Assembly: GCA_019677205.1 (NCBI GenBank)
Contig: JAAMXY010000076.1
Coordinates: 1 to 57,141, forward strand
Length of the DNA: 57,141 nucleotides
Direction: 5' to 3'
DNA from: Pinguiococcus pyrenoidosus
Taxonomy: Eukaryota; Sar; Pinguiophyceae; Pinguiochrysidales; Pinguiochrysidaceae
The notes under the pieces are model-generated. The model saw only the letters and a program-made list of their open reading frames with translations. It did not search any database and was not told where the DNA came from. The translations under genes were made by a program, and so were the position numbers. The stretch's first letter is position 1. Each line of letters opens with the position of its first letter. Shown here in pieces: positions 14,173 to 24,607 of the stretch.

Positions 14173-15892
14173 ATGCTGTTCCCGCTGCTGAGCCTGGCGC
14201 CAGCCCCCGGTGCGTGCGAGAGCCGCGCGGCCTCGGAGAGGCAGATTCCTTCCCTGACGGCCGAGGCAGTGACGTTGCTCGTCAGGGCCCAGAGGGGCCG
14301 GAGGGCCTTGGAGAGGCCACCGGCCTTTGGCCCCTGGGCGGAGAGCCTGACCCCCTTGTTGCCGTTGCAGAGGAGACTCCGGCGCTGGCGCTCCTGGAGC
14401 ATCTGGGCATCGTGAGCGACGTCGTGCTGCTGCTGGACAGGCCGGAGCTGGCCCTCACGGCCAAAGGCAAGCTGGACGAGCCGCTCCTGAAGGCCATGTG
14501 CACCACGCTGCGTGCCAGGTTCCACTTTGAGGAGCTGCCTGCCGAGGAGACCGTGCAGGCCATCCTGGACGCCGGCGCCGTGGCGCTGACCTTGCCGGTG
14601 GTGCTGGCGCCAGGCTCCTTGGAGAGCTTCGCGGCCTTCGCAGACAAGTTCCCCAGGCAGCGCCTCGTCGCTGCGCCCAGGCCCAGCAGGGACGCGTCCG
14701 GCCCGTCCTTGGTCGAGGCTGCCGCCTACTTGAAGGAGTACGTCGGAGGGCTGTGCGTCGCAACCTCCGAGGTATGGCCGACCGAACCCAGATTGGCGAA
14801 ACACGGGATGATCGCAGTCTACTCACCGCGGCTTCTTTCGTGGTTTGTCTTTGTGCTCCTTTGTGCTCGCGTCGCCATAGCTCTCTGATGCGTTGATCGC
14901 CGAGCTGTCGGCCTTGCGAGGAAGGGAGGGAGCACCCGACTACATGAGCATCTTCGCCTCGATGAGCGAAGCGCCCACGCCGGAACTGGTCGGAGCGGCC
15001 CACAAGGAAGGAGTGCAGGTCATTGCGACCGGCGTGAGCACCACTCCGGTACTGGCGCACCTGGTTGCTTCGCTGTCACCGAATGGCGCATCCTTTTGCT
15101 GATCCGTCGTGCGCGCCGCAGGGAGCCGCCGTGAGCTTTGCCGATGGGCTCAGCGCGTCCGCGATCGTTCCTGCGCTTGCCGAGGCCATGGGCAAGTGCT
15201 TCGTGCAGTGCTGCCGTACGGACCGACCCGACGGCCTGTACACCACCGTGGTCTGCGACGAGATGGGCGTTGCCCTGGGCCTGGTGTACTCCAGCGAGGA
15301 GAGCATTGTGTCCAGCCTGGTGGAGAGAAGGGGCATCTACTACAGCCGCTCGCGAAAGGGTCTCTGGCGGAAAGGCGACAGTAGCGGTGCCATCCAGCTC
15401 CTCTGCCGCATGGACGTCGACTGTGATGCGGATGCTCTGCGATACCTCGTGGTGCAGCGCGGCGGCGAGGGCGAAACGCCGGAGGCTGGCACGCACGTTG
15501 GATGCGGACCGTTTTGCCACTGCGGGACGAGGTCGTGCTGGGGAGAAGCCAACGGAGGTCTCACGGAGCTGCAGCGCACGCTCTTCGCCCGCAAGCAGAG
15601 CGCGCCGGAAGGAAGCTACACCAAGAGGCTCTTCGACGACCCCGTGCTGCTGCGGAACAAGCTGCTGGAAGAGGCGCAGGAGCTCATCGAAGCGGAGGAT
15701 TCGGATCACGTAGCGGCGGAGGCGGCAGACGTGCTGTACTTTGCCATGGTGCGCCTGGCAGCCAAGAACGTCACGCTGCAGATGGTCGCTCACCACCTCA
15801 GTCGGCGAGCGCTCAAGGTCAAGCGTCGACCGGGGAACGCAAAGAATTTCAGGATAGCAGCTGCCGAATCCATTCTCGCCAAAAAGGAGTAG
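14173..15892 (+). CDS. HIS4-type phosphoribosyl-AMP cyclohydrolase / phosphoribosyl-ATP pyrophosphohydrolase
   Basis: Bifunctional enzyme of histidine synthesis, carrying out the PR-ATP to PR-AMP and PR-AMP to ProFAR steps. Exons 14173-14209, 14371-14771, 14881-15048 and 15122-15892 give 458 residues with phase-consistent GT-AG joints. Residues 1-230 match the poorly conserved N-terminal domain of fungal HIS4 in position and style (start MLFPLLSLAP). The HisI-like part follows RTDRPDGLYTTVVCDEMG and has DVDCDADALRYLV and FCHCGTRSCWGE, with metal-binding Asp, Cys and His residues. The HisE-like part has SAPEGSYTKRLFDDP and LLEEAQELIEAE with the EExxE-type metal motif. The chain stops after KRRPGNAKNF, so the histidinol dehydrogenase domain of budding-yeast HIS4 is absent, as in fission yeast His7. 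Confidence 0.93.
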
Positions 15893-16011
15893 GGAAAGAA
15901 GTGTCCAAAGAACTGTCCGCAGAGAGCGATGGGCCTTTTGCAAAGGAGGTGCATCGAGTACCAAATTGCGTAACTGGATCCTTTGTTTTGGCTTCGGCAG
16001 CGCTTCAAATC

Positions 16012-19000
16012 CTACACAAACTTCACCTTCTCTGCGTCAAGGGACAGAAACTCCCATTCGCCATCGTCATAGAGCACTCGATGCAGGGAGCTTTCCTCTA
16101 CGAAGGCATCGACCACCCCCGGATACCAGGTCGCGTCTTCCGGCCAGAATACGGCGACGCGCCTTCCTATTGAGGAGCTCTTCGAGCCCGACTCTGGATC
16201 GGCAGCGGCAGCCTCCTCTTCAGAATCCGCCTCCGCGTAGCTTGTGTCACGAGCCCGCTTCGCGCGGGACCTTCGCGGAACGTCCGGCGCAGGAGGCTCC
16301 TGTGCCTTCGCATGCCGGGCTGCTCCCCTCCTCCGCCCGACGGCCTGCTTCTGTGGCGTTGCCGCGGCGGCGTCAGCTTCCATGTCAGCTTCAGTATCCG
16401 CCTCATCATCCTGCTCTACGGGCGAGGGCGCCTTGGGGCTCGTCGCGTTGCGACTTGAGCGGCGCAGACTCGGCTCGGACGCTTTCCTGGGCTTCAGCTT
16501 CGGCTTTGGCTTCGCTGCTGGGGCTGAGGCCGGCACCGAGGTCAGCCTCCCCGTGTGCGTATCAAGCGCGAGAAGCTCCAGCGGTGCGGACTCGACATCA
16601 AGGCGCCGCGAGCGGCGTGAGAGGGGCCGCAAGTCGACAGGGGAGTCCGGACTGGGTCTCTCTCTTCGCTCCTGAGGCTTCGCCCCCTCCTCTCTTCCCG
16701 CCGCTTCACGCTCTCTGTAGACGTCCCACAACGCAATCGCATCCTTAAAAACGGGAGTGTCGGCCTCGTTGAACTCCTTCGCGTTTGACACGACCTTGGA
16801 GATGTCCTTCTCGAAGTGCGAGTACCTGGCGTAGACTCCCGACTGCACCTTGTCCCAGATATCCTGAAAGCTGAGGGGGTCTCTTATGACCTGGTAGTAG
16901 TCGGGCAGCTCGTCCGGATTCGGGAGATTCCAAAGGTGCTCGGAGAGGCGCCGATAGCCAGCCACGGGGTCACCTGTCCTGTTGCTTCCTTTCTTGCTCT
17001 TCTTGGCGGACTTCTTCGCCGATCTCTTCGCATTCTTCCGAGAGGATGGAGCCGATCCAGCTCCTTCGCTTGGCGTGAAGGACTGGTAGAGCGAGGCGTC
17101 CGCCGCGGTACACGGTACCAAGTGCTCGCGAAGGAACGTCAGGGTCTTGTACATCTTCAAATCAAACAGCAGCCGACGGGCGCTTGGCGTGCCCCTGCGT
17201 TGACCGCGCGACGACTCGGGCGACGCTGCAGCCGCCTCGCGGCTCGGCGTGACGTCGCCGTCGGGATGGAGTGTCTCCCTCTTTCGCTTCGGCCGGATGG
17301 GGGACGGCAGCTGCTCCAGTTGCGAAGACGTTTCGGGCATGCTCCTCTTCCGACCAGACCGCGTCAGCAGCAGGTTTTCCGCTTGCGCGGTGCGAGCAGC
17401 GTCCTGGCTGGCGACGCGGGAGCTTCGTCTTGCAGACCCGGGTGCGTCCTGCCGAGGTGCGTCCTCGGTGCCCTGCTTCGAGCTGTTGGCAGGTGGCTCC
17501 TCGGCGCCTTCGCCTGCTCCGCCGCCAGCACGAGCCGGTCTCTGCCGACGCAACGACAGCCGAAGCGAGGTGCCAGGCTCCGTCGCACTGTCCAGCGACA
17601 CCTCCCCGGAGCCCGAGCTTCGTCTTGACCTTCTGAGCGGAATGCGAAGAGTGGTCTGAGCCGCGTCTTGCGCACTCTGCTCTTCCTTGGCCAAAGCTTG
17701 GCGCGCAGCAGCCAAGGCGGCAGCCTCCTCTTCGACGGCCTTCTGCTCCATGTCGGCAAGAACCTTGTCGACGTCAAAGGGGTTCTCACTGGCCCACTTG
17801 GAGGCCATGACTCCATTTTCCAGTTCCGCCGTGTAGCGATGGTCCTGGACCTTGACGTGCATCTTCACTTTGAGAGCTTCGTTTGGATCGGCAGGCACCC
17901 GGACGGCATAGATCTTTTTCACGACGTCCTTCACCCATGGGCGCAGCGGGTTTGGGGCCAACGCGCGCTCCCTTTCCCGTTGGGTGCGAAGCCGCTTCAG
18001 GTGCGTCTCATGCTGCTTCTGGATTCGAGTTCGCGAGCTCCGGAGAATCCTCAGGTCGTTGTCCGGAAGCTGTGGGTCGAAATCGTCCAGCGCGTTCTTC
18101 AGCGCGTTCACCTCTGCCTCAAAGACCGCACCGCGAAGCTTCAGCAGAGGGTACTTCAGCGAGCTCTCTCTTCTGGACACAAGATGTGCCATGCATCGAG
18201 CTGTCTCTAGGTCTTCTCGAAGCCTTCGAAGCTTGCTGGCGTCTACCCAATGACCAGACGGAGCCCTCACGATCCCCGCAGGCACATGCCGGAAGCAGAA
18301 GAGGTCCAACGCCGCTGCATTCATCGTCCCCGCACTCCCTGGAGGGAGGGCCTCCCCCGGCGCCTCCGCCGGATGGCCGTCACCTGCCTGAGACGCCTTT
18401 GCTTCTGCGGCGACGAAGGCTAGCTTGATCTCGGTCGGAACGAGATCGTCCCGAGGCTCCTCGGTCGTCTCGTCCTGCGCATCCGGCTGCCCTACCGTCT
18501 GTGCTACCGCCTGGCCTTGCTGCTCTGATTCGCCTCGCTTGCTTTCAGCTTCCGCACCAGCATCCTCCATGAGGACAGATCCCGCTGCGTCCTTCACTGC
18601 TTCGTCGGAGGCTCCCGTTGTCGATTCCTGCTTCGGTGGCGCCGCCTCTCCACCTTGGGAACCACTGCCTGGACTGTTCTCGACTTTCAGCTTTTCGTGC
18701 GCAGGTGAAAGCCCAGCAGCTGTTTCTGTGCCGTCGGGGTCAGCGGTGAGCGCAGGAATCACGATGGACTCCGTGGCGCCGGCGCCTTTCAGGAGCTTTG
18801 TCAGTCGAGCGAGGCTTCCCGTTCCCTCGCTGGCGCGCCGCCCGCCTTCCCCAGTTGCTTCCCGTCGCCGTGCGTATTGCTGCGCGATCCGGTGACAAGA
18901 CGCGTGGAAGCCATGCACACACGACTGCTTGGAGCAATTGACGATGACGCCGCCGCTCCGGTTGCAGATGATGCACTTGACCTTCGCAGGTCGCGGTCGG

Positions 19001-22000
19001 AAGGCACTGATGTCCACGGCCATGCCGGGGAGAAGCTTGTTCTGCGGGCGATAGACCGTGACCTTGTTCCCTGCGTGCTGAACACAAAGGACGTGCGCGA
19101 ACGTGCCCACATAGTTGCCTCCTTCCGCCACGGGCATGAGCGCCCCTCCAACACGCGGACAAAGAGCGCACGGTTGGGATGAGGATAGGCGACCCGCACT
19201 GCACGGTGGACAGATCCACTCGTCATCGCTTCCGAGGTCATCGTCCATCCAGAGATACCCTCGGCCATATTCCTCATACACCTCGAGGCCACAGCGACCA
19301 CACTTCCTCGACGCCGTCTTCTCGGGCTTGCGGCGGGCGAGCAGAGGCATCTTCAGTTCGCAGGACACCGCGCAGGCCAGAGGCTTGTAGTTGTCGGGAG
19401 GGAGGTGCGCCAGGCCAACTCGGAGGCCCGTTTCGGACGACCTTTTCTTCCCCTTCTGCTTCGCTTTCGCACCCAGCGCTCTTCGGTCAGCGCTGAACTT
19501 GATGCGATACTTGCTGCGCAGCTTCTTTTGGAGCTCCTTGTCGCGACCCCGGTGCGCCTGCGGGACATGACGCGGGCAGAACATCGACACGGTGATTCCC
19601 CGCGGGTACTCCACGTCACCCTCCAGAGGGGCCTTGGTCTCTTCCGCGTTCACGGCAACCTCGGCGTACAGGCCGGCGAACCATCCGCAGACGGGATGAA
19701 AAGGGTAGCTACACGAAGTGTGGGCCCCGTCGTCATCGAGGCAACCCGCGCACATCAGGACGACACCGTCGGACTTCCCGCAGTATGTACATGCAAGTCC
19801 ACAGTCCACGGCGGTGGATCTCTTCTTCAGCTCGATCCCAGCCATGAGCGTAGGATCTTGAATCTTCAGTGTATACATCGCGCTCGGTCCAAGCGAAACG
19901 GCGAACGCGCAGAAAAGGTGTACCCATCGACCGTCGACGCACTGCTTCAAGGCGCCGTGCGGCTCGTGGTCCGGACAGATGAAACACCGTCGAGGGTGGT
20001 TGCCCTTCCCTTCCCCATTCGGTTCAAAGATGCCTCCGAACAAGGTACATCCCTGCTCGGAGGCGCTCTTTCGTGCTGTACAGCATTCACAGTACCAGTC
20101 GTCCTCCGGAACTTCCCTGACGCCGTAACATGCTTGGTGAACGGGAATGTCACAGCCGTCGCAGAAGAGGATCTGATTGTGGGTCTGGCTCAAGCCGTCG
20201 TGGCACACAGAGCAGATCGAGTCCGCGGTAGCGTCCTCTTCATCGGCATCCGCGCGCGGCGGAAACTGCTTCGGTGGATTCGTGGGCTGGGACGCAGCGC
20301 CTTGTGGGCCGCCCGTCGTGCCTGTTCCTATTCCAGTTCCTGTTCCAGTTCCAGGTCCTGTTCCTGTTCCTGTTCCTGTTCCTGTTCTTGCTCCAGTTCC
20401 TGCTTGCTTCGGCTTCGGCCTTCCCGAGACCTCAACGCGCCAGCTCGCTGGCACGAAGGTATCAAGCTCATTAAATGATGGATCCTTGTCCCGAAGACCG
20501 CGCTGGAGGGCCTTCCACAGCCGCTTCCACGCCTCGTGTCCCAAGAACCTTTTGACTGTGTCCGCTTCGGCCAGTCGGATTGCGTGCTCCTTCTGAATCT
20601 CCCGCGAAAGCTCTGCGCCTACCGCACGGATGGACTGTAGGACGCCCTCCCCGCTGTGGACGAGACGACTCTGCAGATCTGCCAAGCCGTGCCCGATAGA
20701 CCCATTTGCTAGGATCCTCTCTCGCCCCTGTACCATGGCCACCTCGTCCGAGGGAACCCTGGAGGTCGCTGCCAGACGAACAAGAACGGACTCGGCTTGC
20801 TGATCTTCGTCATTTCCTCCAGCGGCGTCTGTCTGTGGGAAGCGCTCCCACCGGCTTGCGCTCGACTCGTCGGGCTCCTTTCGGATCTGGAAGACAGCTC
20901 GTCTCCTCTCCATGCCTCGCTGGAAGAGCACCGCCAGTCTCTTCTCTCCCGCCGAGGGCGCTGGCAACGCCGACGTGCCGGGAGAGCGGGCGCTCTCGCT
21001 ATCTGCCTCACGCTCAGCCCTGCAGAGGGCCTTGATCCTCTCGAGGGTTGCCGGAGGAATTTGACCCGGATCTTCCGACACCATATGCCCGTACCCGTAG
21101 GCCTCGTCGGACTGGTGGAAGGCCCGAATCCTTGCCTCAAGCTCGAAAAGGTCCTTCCACCACTCGACGCCTTTCGCGTTCTCTACTCCCATCCCCTTGC
21201 GCACTTCTTCCATCCCCGCTGCAAAAGTGAGCGCCTCCTGCTTCCGCCGGATCGAAGCATCCCGACCCGAGCCCGGCACAAACTCCTCTTCATCTGACTC
21301 ACTGGCTTGCTCCTCCTGCGCGCTTCCGGCTTGCAGCAGCCAGCCTCTTGGAGGAGCCGAGAGAGCCTTGCTCCGCACTCCGCAAAGCAGGTACGCCTGC
21401 TCTAACGACAGCTCGTCCAGCCGGACACCAGACTCGGCCTTCAACGCATTCGCTGCAAGCTCCGACGCCATGTCCCAATACACCGACTCGTCCGCCTGGC
21501 CAAGGTCCATGGCCATCGCCAGCGCAGCCTCTGTGCCTGATCCGCCCACGTATCGTATCTGCCTTCGCAGCATGAAGTTCTCCGGGAAATACCCTTCGAC
21601 CAGCTTCCAGAACCGTTCGCCGTCCATCGCGTCGCCGATGGAATGGCTCCGGTCGGAGAAGTCCGGCAGACGAAGGGCCTTCACGTTCGGAAGAGGATTG
21701 TCCAGATCCACCACGTCCGCGACGCCAGCGCCGTACTTGTCATCCTTCTGGGCGCGCAGGACACGCTTCCGCAGGCGCATGAGGGCTCTATTCCTGCTGC
21801 GACTTTGGTTGGGACTCTTCGGCTGAGCCAGCGAGTCGGCGAGAGTGCCATTCGTGGCTGGCCCGCCAAGGGGCAAGCTGCTCGACGGCTGCTGCGCAAT
21901 CTTTGCCCCGTGGACCCCGTAGGCCTGTCCCATTGCGGCCTGTCCCATTGCGGCCTTTCCTTGGGCCTGCGCCCCCACGCAGCACGATTGCTGCAGTTGC

Positions 22001-22950
22001 ATTTGCTGCTGCAGTTGCATTTGCGGCTGCTGCTGCTGTTGCTGCTGCTGCAGCTGCTGTTGCTGCACGGCCTGAATGAATTGAGCAAGCTCGGCCTGAC
22101 TCCACTTCTCTCCCCCTTTCCTCAGTTGCAGCTCCCGCATCTGCGCGGCAAGGTCCATGTTCTGCTGGAAGTTTGCTGCTCTCTCTTGAAGCGGCTGGCC
22201 GTGCAGCACGCGACCCGGACCAGCTCCATTAGCGAGGCTTGCAACCGGTGGCTGAGCTGCCCGCTGCAGCAGTTGCGTCGAAGCCTGACTCGCGGCTGCT
22301 CCAGCTGCTCTTTGGCTTGCTTCCACCGCGTTCTCGGCCTCGGCAGCCTCGTTTCCATCGCCGTCCTCGATGAGGAAGAAGCCGCTGGGCAGGTTCGCTG
22401 CTGCGGCGTGCTTGGGACAGTACGCCTCGTAGTACGGCTGGTCGCTCAGGCGCACCACGGCCCTGGCACCGCGCTCTCGTCCGTGGTGGACCAGGCAGTG
22501 CGGATGAAAGGCCACACAGCACTTGCCCACGCAACACTGGACGCAGATCTGCTTCTCCCGGTCGCAGATGCTGCAGCGCAGATTCCGGCGTGGCCGGCCC
22601 TCCTTGCTCTTCAGCACGCTCAGGCCGATGGAGCGGTCCTCGTGGAAGTACACCTCGGGGATCCACGTGGCGCACAGCACGTGAGCCCAGCCCTGGCGCC
22701 GCGACTTGGGGTCTCCACCATCCGTCGGTCGATAGGCGCCACCAACGAATGGACACAGATCGCACTTGAGCCGCTTGGGATCCAGACCCTCTTCGCACAC
22801 CGCACACAGGAAGTCTCCCTCGGGCACTTCCGGCACGTCGTAGCAGATCTGGTGGACAGGGACGTCGCAGCCCTCGCAAAACAAGATCATGTTGTCTTCA
22901 AAGGACTCGCCATCTTGGCAGATGGCGCACACCGCGTCGTCCAGGTCCAT
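16012..22950 (-). CDS. Multi-PHD, bromodomain and Tudor-like chromatin reader
   Basis: An uninterrupted 2312-residue frame. It holds three PHD plus extended-PHD cassettes: residues about 6-185 (CAIC...CEGCDVPVHQICYDVP), about 905-1132 (CSVC...CDGCDIPVHQACYGV) and about 1217-1555, the last more divergent. The cassette style resembles BRPF/JADE/AF10 proteins, which read unmodified or methylated histone H3 tails. A bromodomain lies at about 1930-2085 (NPDELPDYYQVIRDPLSF), with an Asn near the expected acetyl-lysine site in SNAKEFNE. The C-terminus (about 2255-2312) ends with a Tudor-like module, GRRVAVFWPEDATWYPG. Low-complexity parts include poly-Gln at about 290-320 and a Gly-Thr repeat near 850-880. 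No catalytic domain is seen, so a scaffold in a histone-modifying complex is inferred. Confidence 0.9.
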   Translation of the reverse strand: MDLDDAVCAICQDGESFEDNMILFCEGCDVPVHQICYDVPEVPEGDFLCAVCEEGLDPKRLKCDLCPFVGGAYRPTDGGDPKSRRQGWAHVLCATWIPEVYFHEDRSIGLSVLKSKEGRPRRNLRCSICDREKQICVQCCVGKCCVAFHPHCLVHHGRERGARAVVRLSDQPYYEAYCPKHAAAANLPSGFFLIEDGDGNEAAEAENAVEASQRAAGAAASQASTQLLQRAAQPPVASLANGAGPGRVLHGQPLQERAANFQQNMDLAAQMRELQLRKGGEKWSQAELAQFIQAVQQQQLQQQQQQQQPQMQLQQQMQLQQSCCVGAQAQGKAAMGQAAMGQAYGVHGAKIAQQPSSSLPLGGPATNGTLADSLAQPKSPNQSRSRNRALMRLRKRVLRAQKDDKYGAGVADVVDLDNPLPNVKALRLPDFSDRSHSIGDAMDGERFWKLVEGYFPENFMLRRQIRYVGGSGTEAALAMAMDLGQADESVYWDMASELAANALKAESGVRLDELSLEQAYLLCGVRSKALSAPPRGWLLQAGSAQEEQASESDEEEFVPGSGRDASIRRKQEALTFAAGMEEVRKGMGVENAKGVEWWKDLFELEARIRAFHQSDEAYGYGHMVSEDPGQIPPATLERIKALCRAEREADSESARSPGTSALPAPSAGEKRLAVLFQRGMERRRAVFQIRKEPDESSASRWERFPQTDAAGGNDEDQQAESVLVRLAATSRVPSDEVAMVQGRERILANGSIGHGLADLQSRLVHSGEGVLQSIRAVGAELSREIQKEHAIRLAEADTVKRFLGHEAWKRLWKALQRGLRDKDPSFNELDTFVPASWRVEVSGRPKPKQAGTGARTGTGTGTGTGPGTGTGTGIGTGTTGGPQGAASQPTNPPKQFPPRADADEEDATADSICSVCHDGLSQTHNQILFCDGCDIPVHQACYGVREVPEDDWYCECCTARKSASEQGCTLFGGIFEPNGEGKGNHPRRCFICPDHEPHGALKQCVDGRWVHLFCAFAVSLGPSAMYTLKIQDPTLMAGIELKKRSTAVDCGLACTYCGKSDGVVLMCAGCLDDDGAHTSCSYPFHPVCGWFAGLYAEVAVNAEETKAPLEGDVEYPRGITVSMFCPRHVPQAHRGRDKELQKKLRSKYRIKFSADRRALGAKAKQKGKKRSSETGLRVGLAHLPPDNYKPLACAVSCELKMPLLARRKPEKTASRKCGRCGLEVYEEYGRGYLWMDDDLGSDDEWICPPCSAGRLSSSQPCALCPRVGGALMPVAEGGNYVGTFAHVLCVQHAGNKVTVYRPQNKLLPGMAVDISAFRPRPAKVKCIICNRSGGVIVNCSKQSCVHGFHASCHRIAQQYARRREATGEGGRRASEGTGSLARLTKLLKGAGATESIVIPALTADPDGTETAAGLSPAHEKLKVENSPGSGSQGGEAAPPKQESTTGASDEAVKDAAGSVLMEDAGAEAESKRGESEQQGQAVAQTVGQPDAQDETTEEPRDDLVPTEIKLAFVAAEAKASQAGDGHPAEAPGEALPPGSAGTMNAAALDLFCFRHVPAGIVRAPSGHWVDASKLRRLREDLETARCMAHLVSRRESSLKYPLLKLRGAVFEAEVNALKNALDDFDPQLPDNDLRILRSSRTRIQKQHETHLKRLRTQRERERALAPNPLRPWVKDVVKKIYAVRVPADPNEALKVKMHVKVQDHRYTAELENGVMASKWASENPFDVDKVLADMEQKAVEEEAAALAAARQALAKEEQSAQDAAQTTLRIPLRRSRRSSGSGEVSLDSATEPGTSLRLSLRRQRPARAGGGAGEGAEEPPANSSKQGTEDAPRQDAPGSARRSSRVASQDAARTAQAENLLLTRSGRKRSMPETSSQLEQLPSPIRPKRKRETLHPDGDVTPSREAAAASPESSRGQRRGTPSARRLLFDLKMYKTLTFLREHLVPCTAADASLYQSFTPSEGAGSAPSSRKNAKRSAKKSAKKSKKGSNRTGDPVAGYRRLSEHLWNLPNPDELPDYYQVIRDPLSFQDIWDKVQSGVYARYSHFEKDISKVVSNAKEFNEADTPVFKDAIALWDVYREREAAGREEGAKPQERRERPSPDSPVDLRPLSRRSRRLDVESAPLELLALDTHTGRLTSVPASAPAAKPKPKLKPRKASEPSLRRSSRNATSPKAPSPVEQDDEADTEADMEADAAAATPQKQAVGRRRGAARHAKAQEPPAPDVPRRSRAKRARDTSYAEADSEEEAAAADPESGSKSSSIGRRVAVFWPEDATWYPGVVDAFVEESSLHRVLYDDGEWEFLSLDAEKVKFV
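20320..20405 (-). repeat. Coding hexanucleotide repeat (Gly-Thr)
   Basis: Degenerate TTCCTG/TTCCAG hexamers on the plus strand encode alternating Gly and Thr residues in the PHD/bromodomain protein, just before its second PHD cassette. Probably a disordered linker with unstable length. Confidence 0.8.
21990..22075 (-). repeat. Coding CAG-type repeat (poly-glutamine)
   Basis: Glutamine-rich stretch interrupted by Leu, Met and Pro, encoded by mixed CAG/CAA codons, in the linker after the first PHD cassette. Confidence 0.85.
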
Positions 22951-23425
22951 CTGGCCGCCGGCCGAGCGCGAGGCGCTCGTCGCACCTCAGCGGCACTGCG
23001 GCTCCACCGCCCGAACGCGACCGCGCCGCGCGCGCAGATTCTCCCAACCGGGGAATTTTCGCGCCAAAAATGCGAAGTGCGCGCGGAGACCACCTGCTGC
23101 ACACTACTGTTTGCTGCTTCTCGCGCCTCATTGGCTGAAATCCTGGAAAGGGCGAACAGTAGGGCTGGCCGCAGCACAGTACCACGGGTTCAAAAAGAGC
23201 CGTCCGTCTGTCATCCGCCCACGGGATTTGCGCGTCTGTCCCATGTCAGCTGAGAGGTGTTTCTCCTTCTGTTCGTATTCTTGCTCTTCTTCTTTTCATC
23301 ATCGCTGAAAAGTCTCCAAAATTCCGAAATCGGAAATTCCGGCTTTTCTCCAAAAAATCGCCGCCTTTATCGCCGAATTCTCCGGCGTTTCTCGCCGATT
23401 TTCCACCCGTCTTCCGCAGCGCGCA
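22951..23425. other. Divergent spacer between the chromatin reader and L7 genes
   Basis: No gene supported. The L7-proximal half (about 23290-23390) is enriched in AAAATTCC/CCGAAA-like runs; the rest is ordinary GC-rich sequence. Promoters for both flanking genes are expected here. Confidence 0.4.
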
Positions 23426-24332
23426 ATGAATCCTGACGAGCCGGAATTGGTGTCCGAGACGCTGCTCAAGCAGCGCAGGCAGCGAGAGCGCTCCAAGGCG
23501 GCGCTCTCCGCCGCGGCGGCGCTGAAGCGAGGAAAACGCCGGCGTAGCGACAAAGAGCCGGCGTTTCGCCGTCCGGAGACCTACGTGCAGCGCTATCTGA
23601 AAGCGGAGCAAGACGACCAAAGGGCCCGGCGGAACCTTCGCCTCACTCGTCGGCGCCAGGCGCTGAGGAAGCGGCGGCAGGACGAGCCCCAGGACAGCTC
23701 CGTGGTCTTCGCCGTGCTGGTGCGGGACAGCCGTGACGCCTCTCCCAAGGTCAAGAAGATCCTGCGGACCCTACGGCTCCGCCTCATGCTGCAAGGGGTG
23801 TTCCTCAAGCTGGACAACACCACGGAGGCCATGCTGAGCATGGTGAAGCCCTACATCGCGCACGGCCGCCCGAGCTTCCACAGCGTCAACGAGCTCATCC
23901 GCAAGAAAGGCATCGGGAGACCCAACCTCAAGGGGTATGCTGAACTTTGACTTCTTTATCTATTATGTGTTTCTTGTGTCTCTTGTGTTCCTTGGCGCCG
24001 AGCAGAGGGAGCAAGACGCTTGCCTGATAACCTCAGGATGCAAATGGCTGAGTCCGGATCGCTTTCCTGGGTTTAGGCGTGGCCGCGTTCCCCTCTCGGA
24101 CAATACCGTCATTGAGAAGAGCTTTCTCGGAGAGATCGGCATCATCTGCGTCGAGGACCTCGTGCACGAGATCTCGACCTGCGGAGACAACTTCGCCAAG
24201 GCGGCCAAGTTCCTATATCCTTTCCAGCTCACCAAGGTGGGCGACGGCATTCAGCGCCACATGCTGAACGAGAAGAAGCACAACAAGGGCGGCGAGGTGG
24301 ACATGGACGCCTTCATCAACGACGCGCTCTAA
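23426..24332 (+). CDS. RPL7: 60S ribosomal protein L7 (uL30)
   Basis: Structural protein of the large cytosolic ribosomal subunit. Two exons, 23426-23934 and 24077-24332, give 254 residues (yeast about 244). The 142-nt intron is GT-AG and splits a Gly codon at KGRGRVPLSDNTVIEKS. The first 85 residues are the basic eukaryote-specific extension with TLLKQRRQRERSK. The uL30 core follows with VVFAVLVRDSR, VFLKLDNTTEAML, YIAHGRPSFHSVNELIRK and GIICVEDLVHEI. The C-terminus is the eukaryotic L7 type rather than the short bacterial L30. I looked for C/D-box or H/ACA elements of a snoRNA in the intron, since L7 introns host them in some species, and saw no convincing pair. Confidence 0.97.
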
Positions 24333-24607
24333 GCAGACGTACGAACTGAAAGCCAACGAATTGATTGTCTTTGACTGGTCTCCGCCGCCTCCTCCTCCTC
24401 CTTTTCCTCCTCTAGCACTCTTTCATCTCCAACTTTCCTTCGCAAGGAGGAAGAAAGGCTGCCATTCCCGTCCTTCCCCAACGAGACCTTCACGGCTGCG
24501 TCTGCACCCTTACACAAGGCTACTTCCTTCTCAAAACACGCAAAGAGCTGCTCTGTCATCGGCGACACATTCGAAACGGACAGAAGATCAGGGTTGTCGC
24601 GAACAGC

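Noticed and set aside
21643-23253. 536-codon plus-strand frame
   Set aside because: Antisense to the PHD protein; the minus strand has clear zinc-finger ligands.
23935-24076. snoRNA in the L7 intron
   Set aside because: No matching C/D boxes or H/ACA tail could be found by eye.
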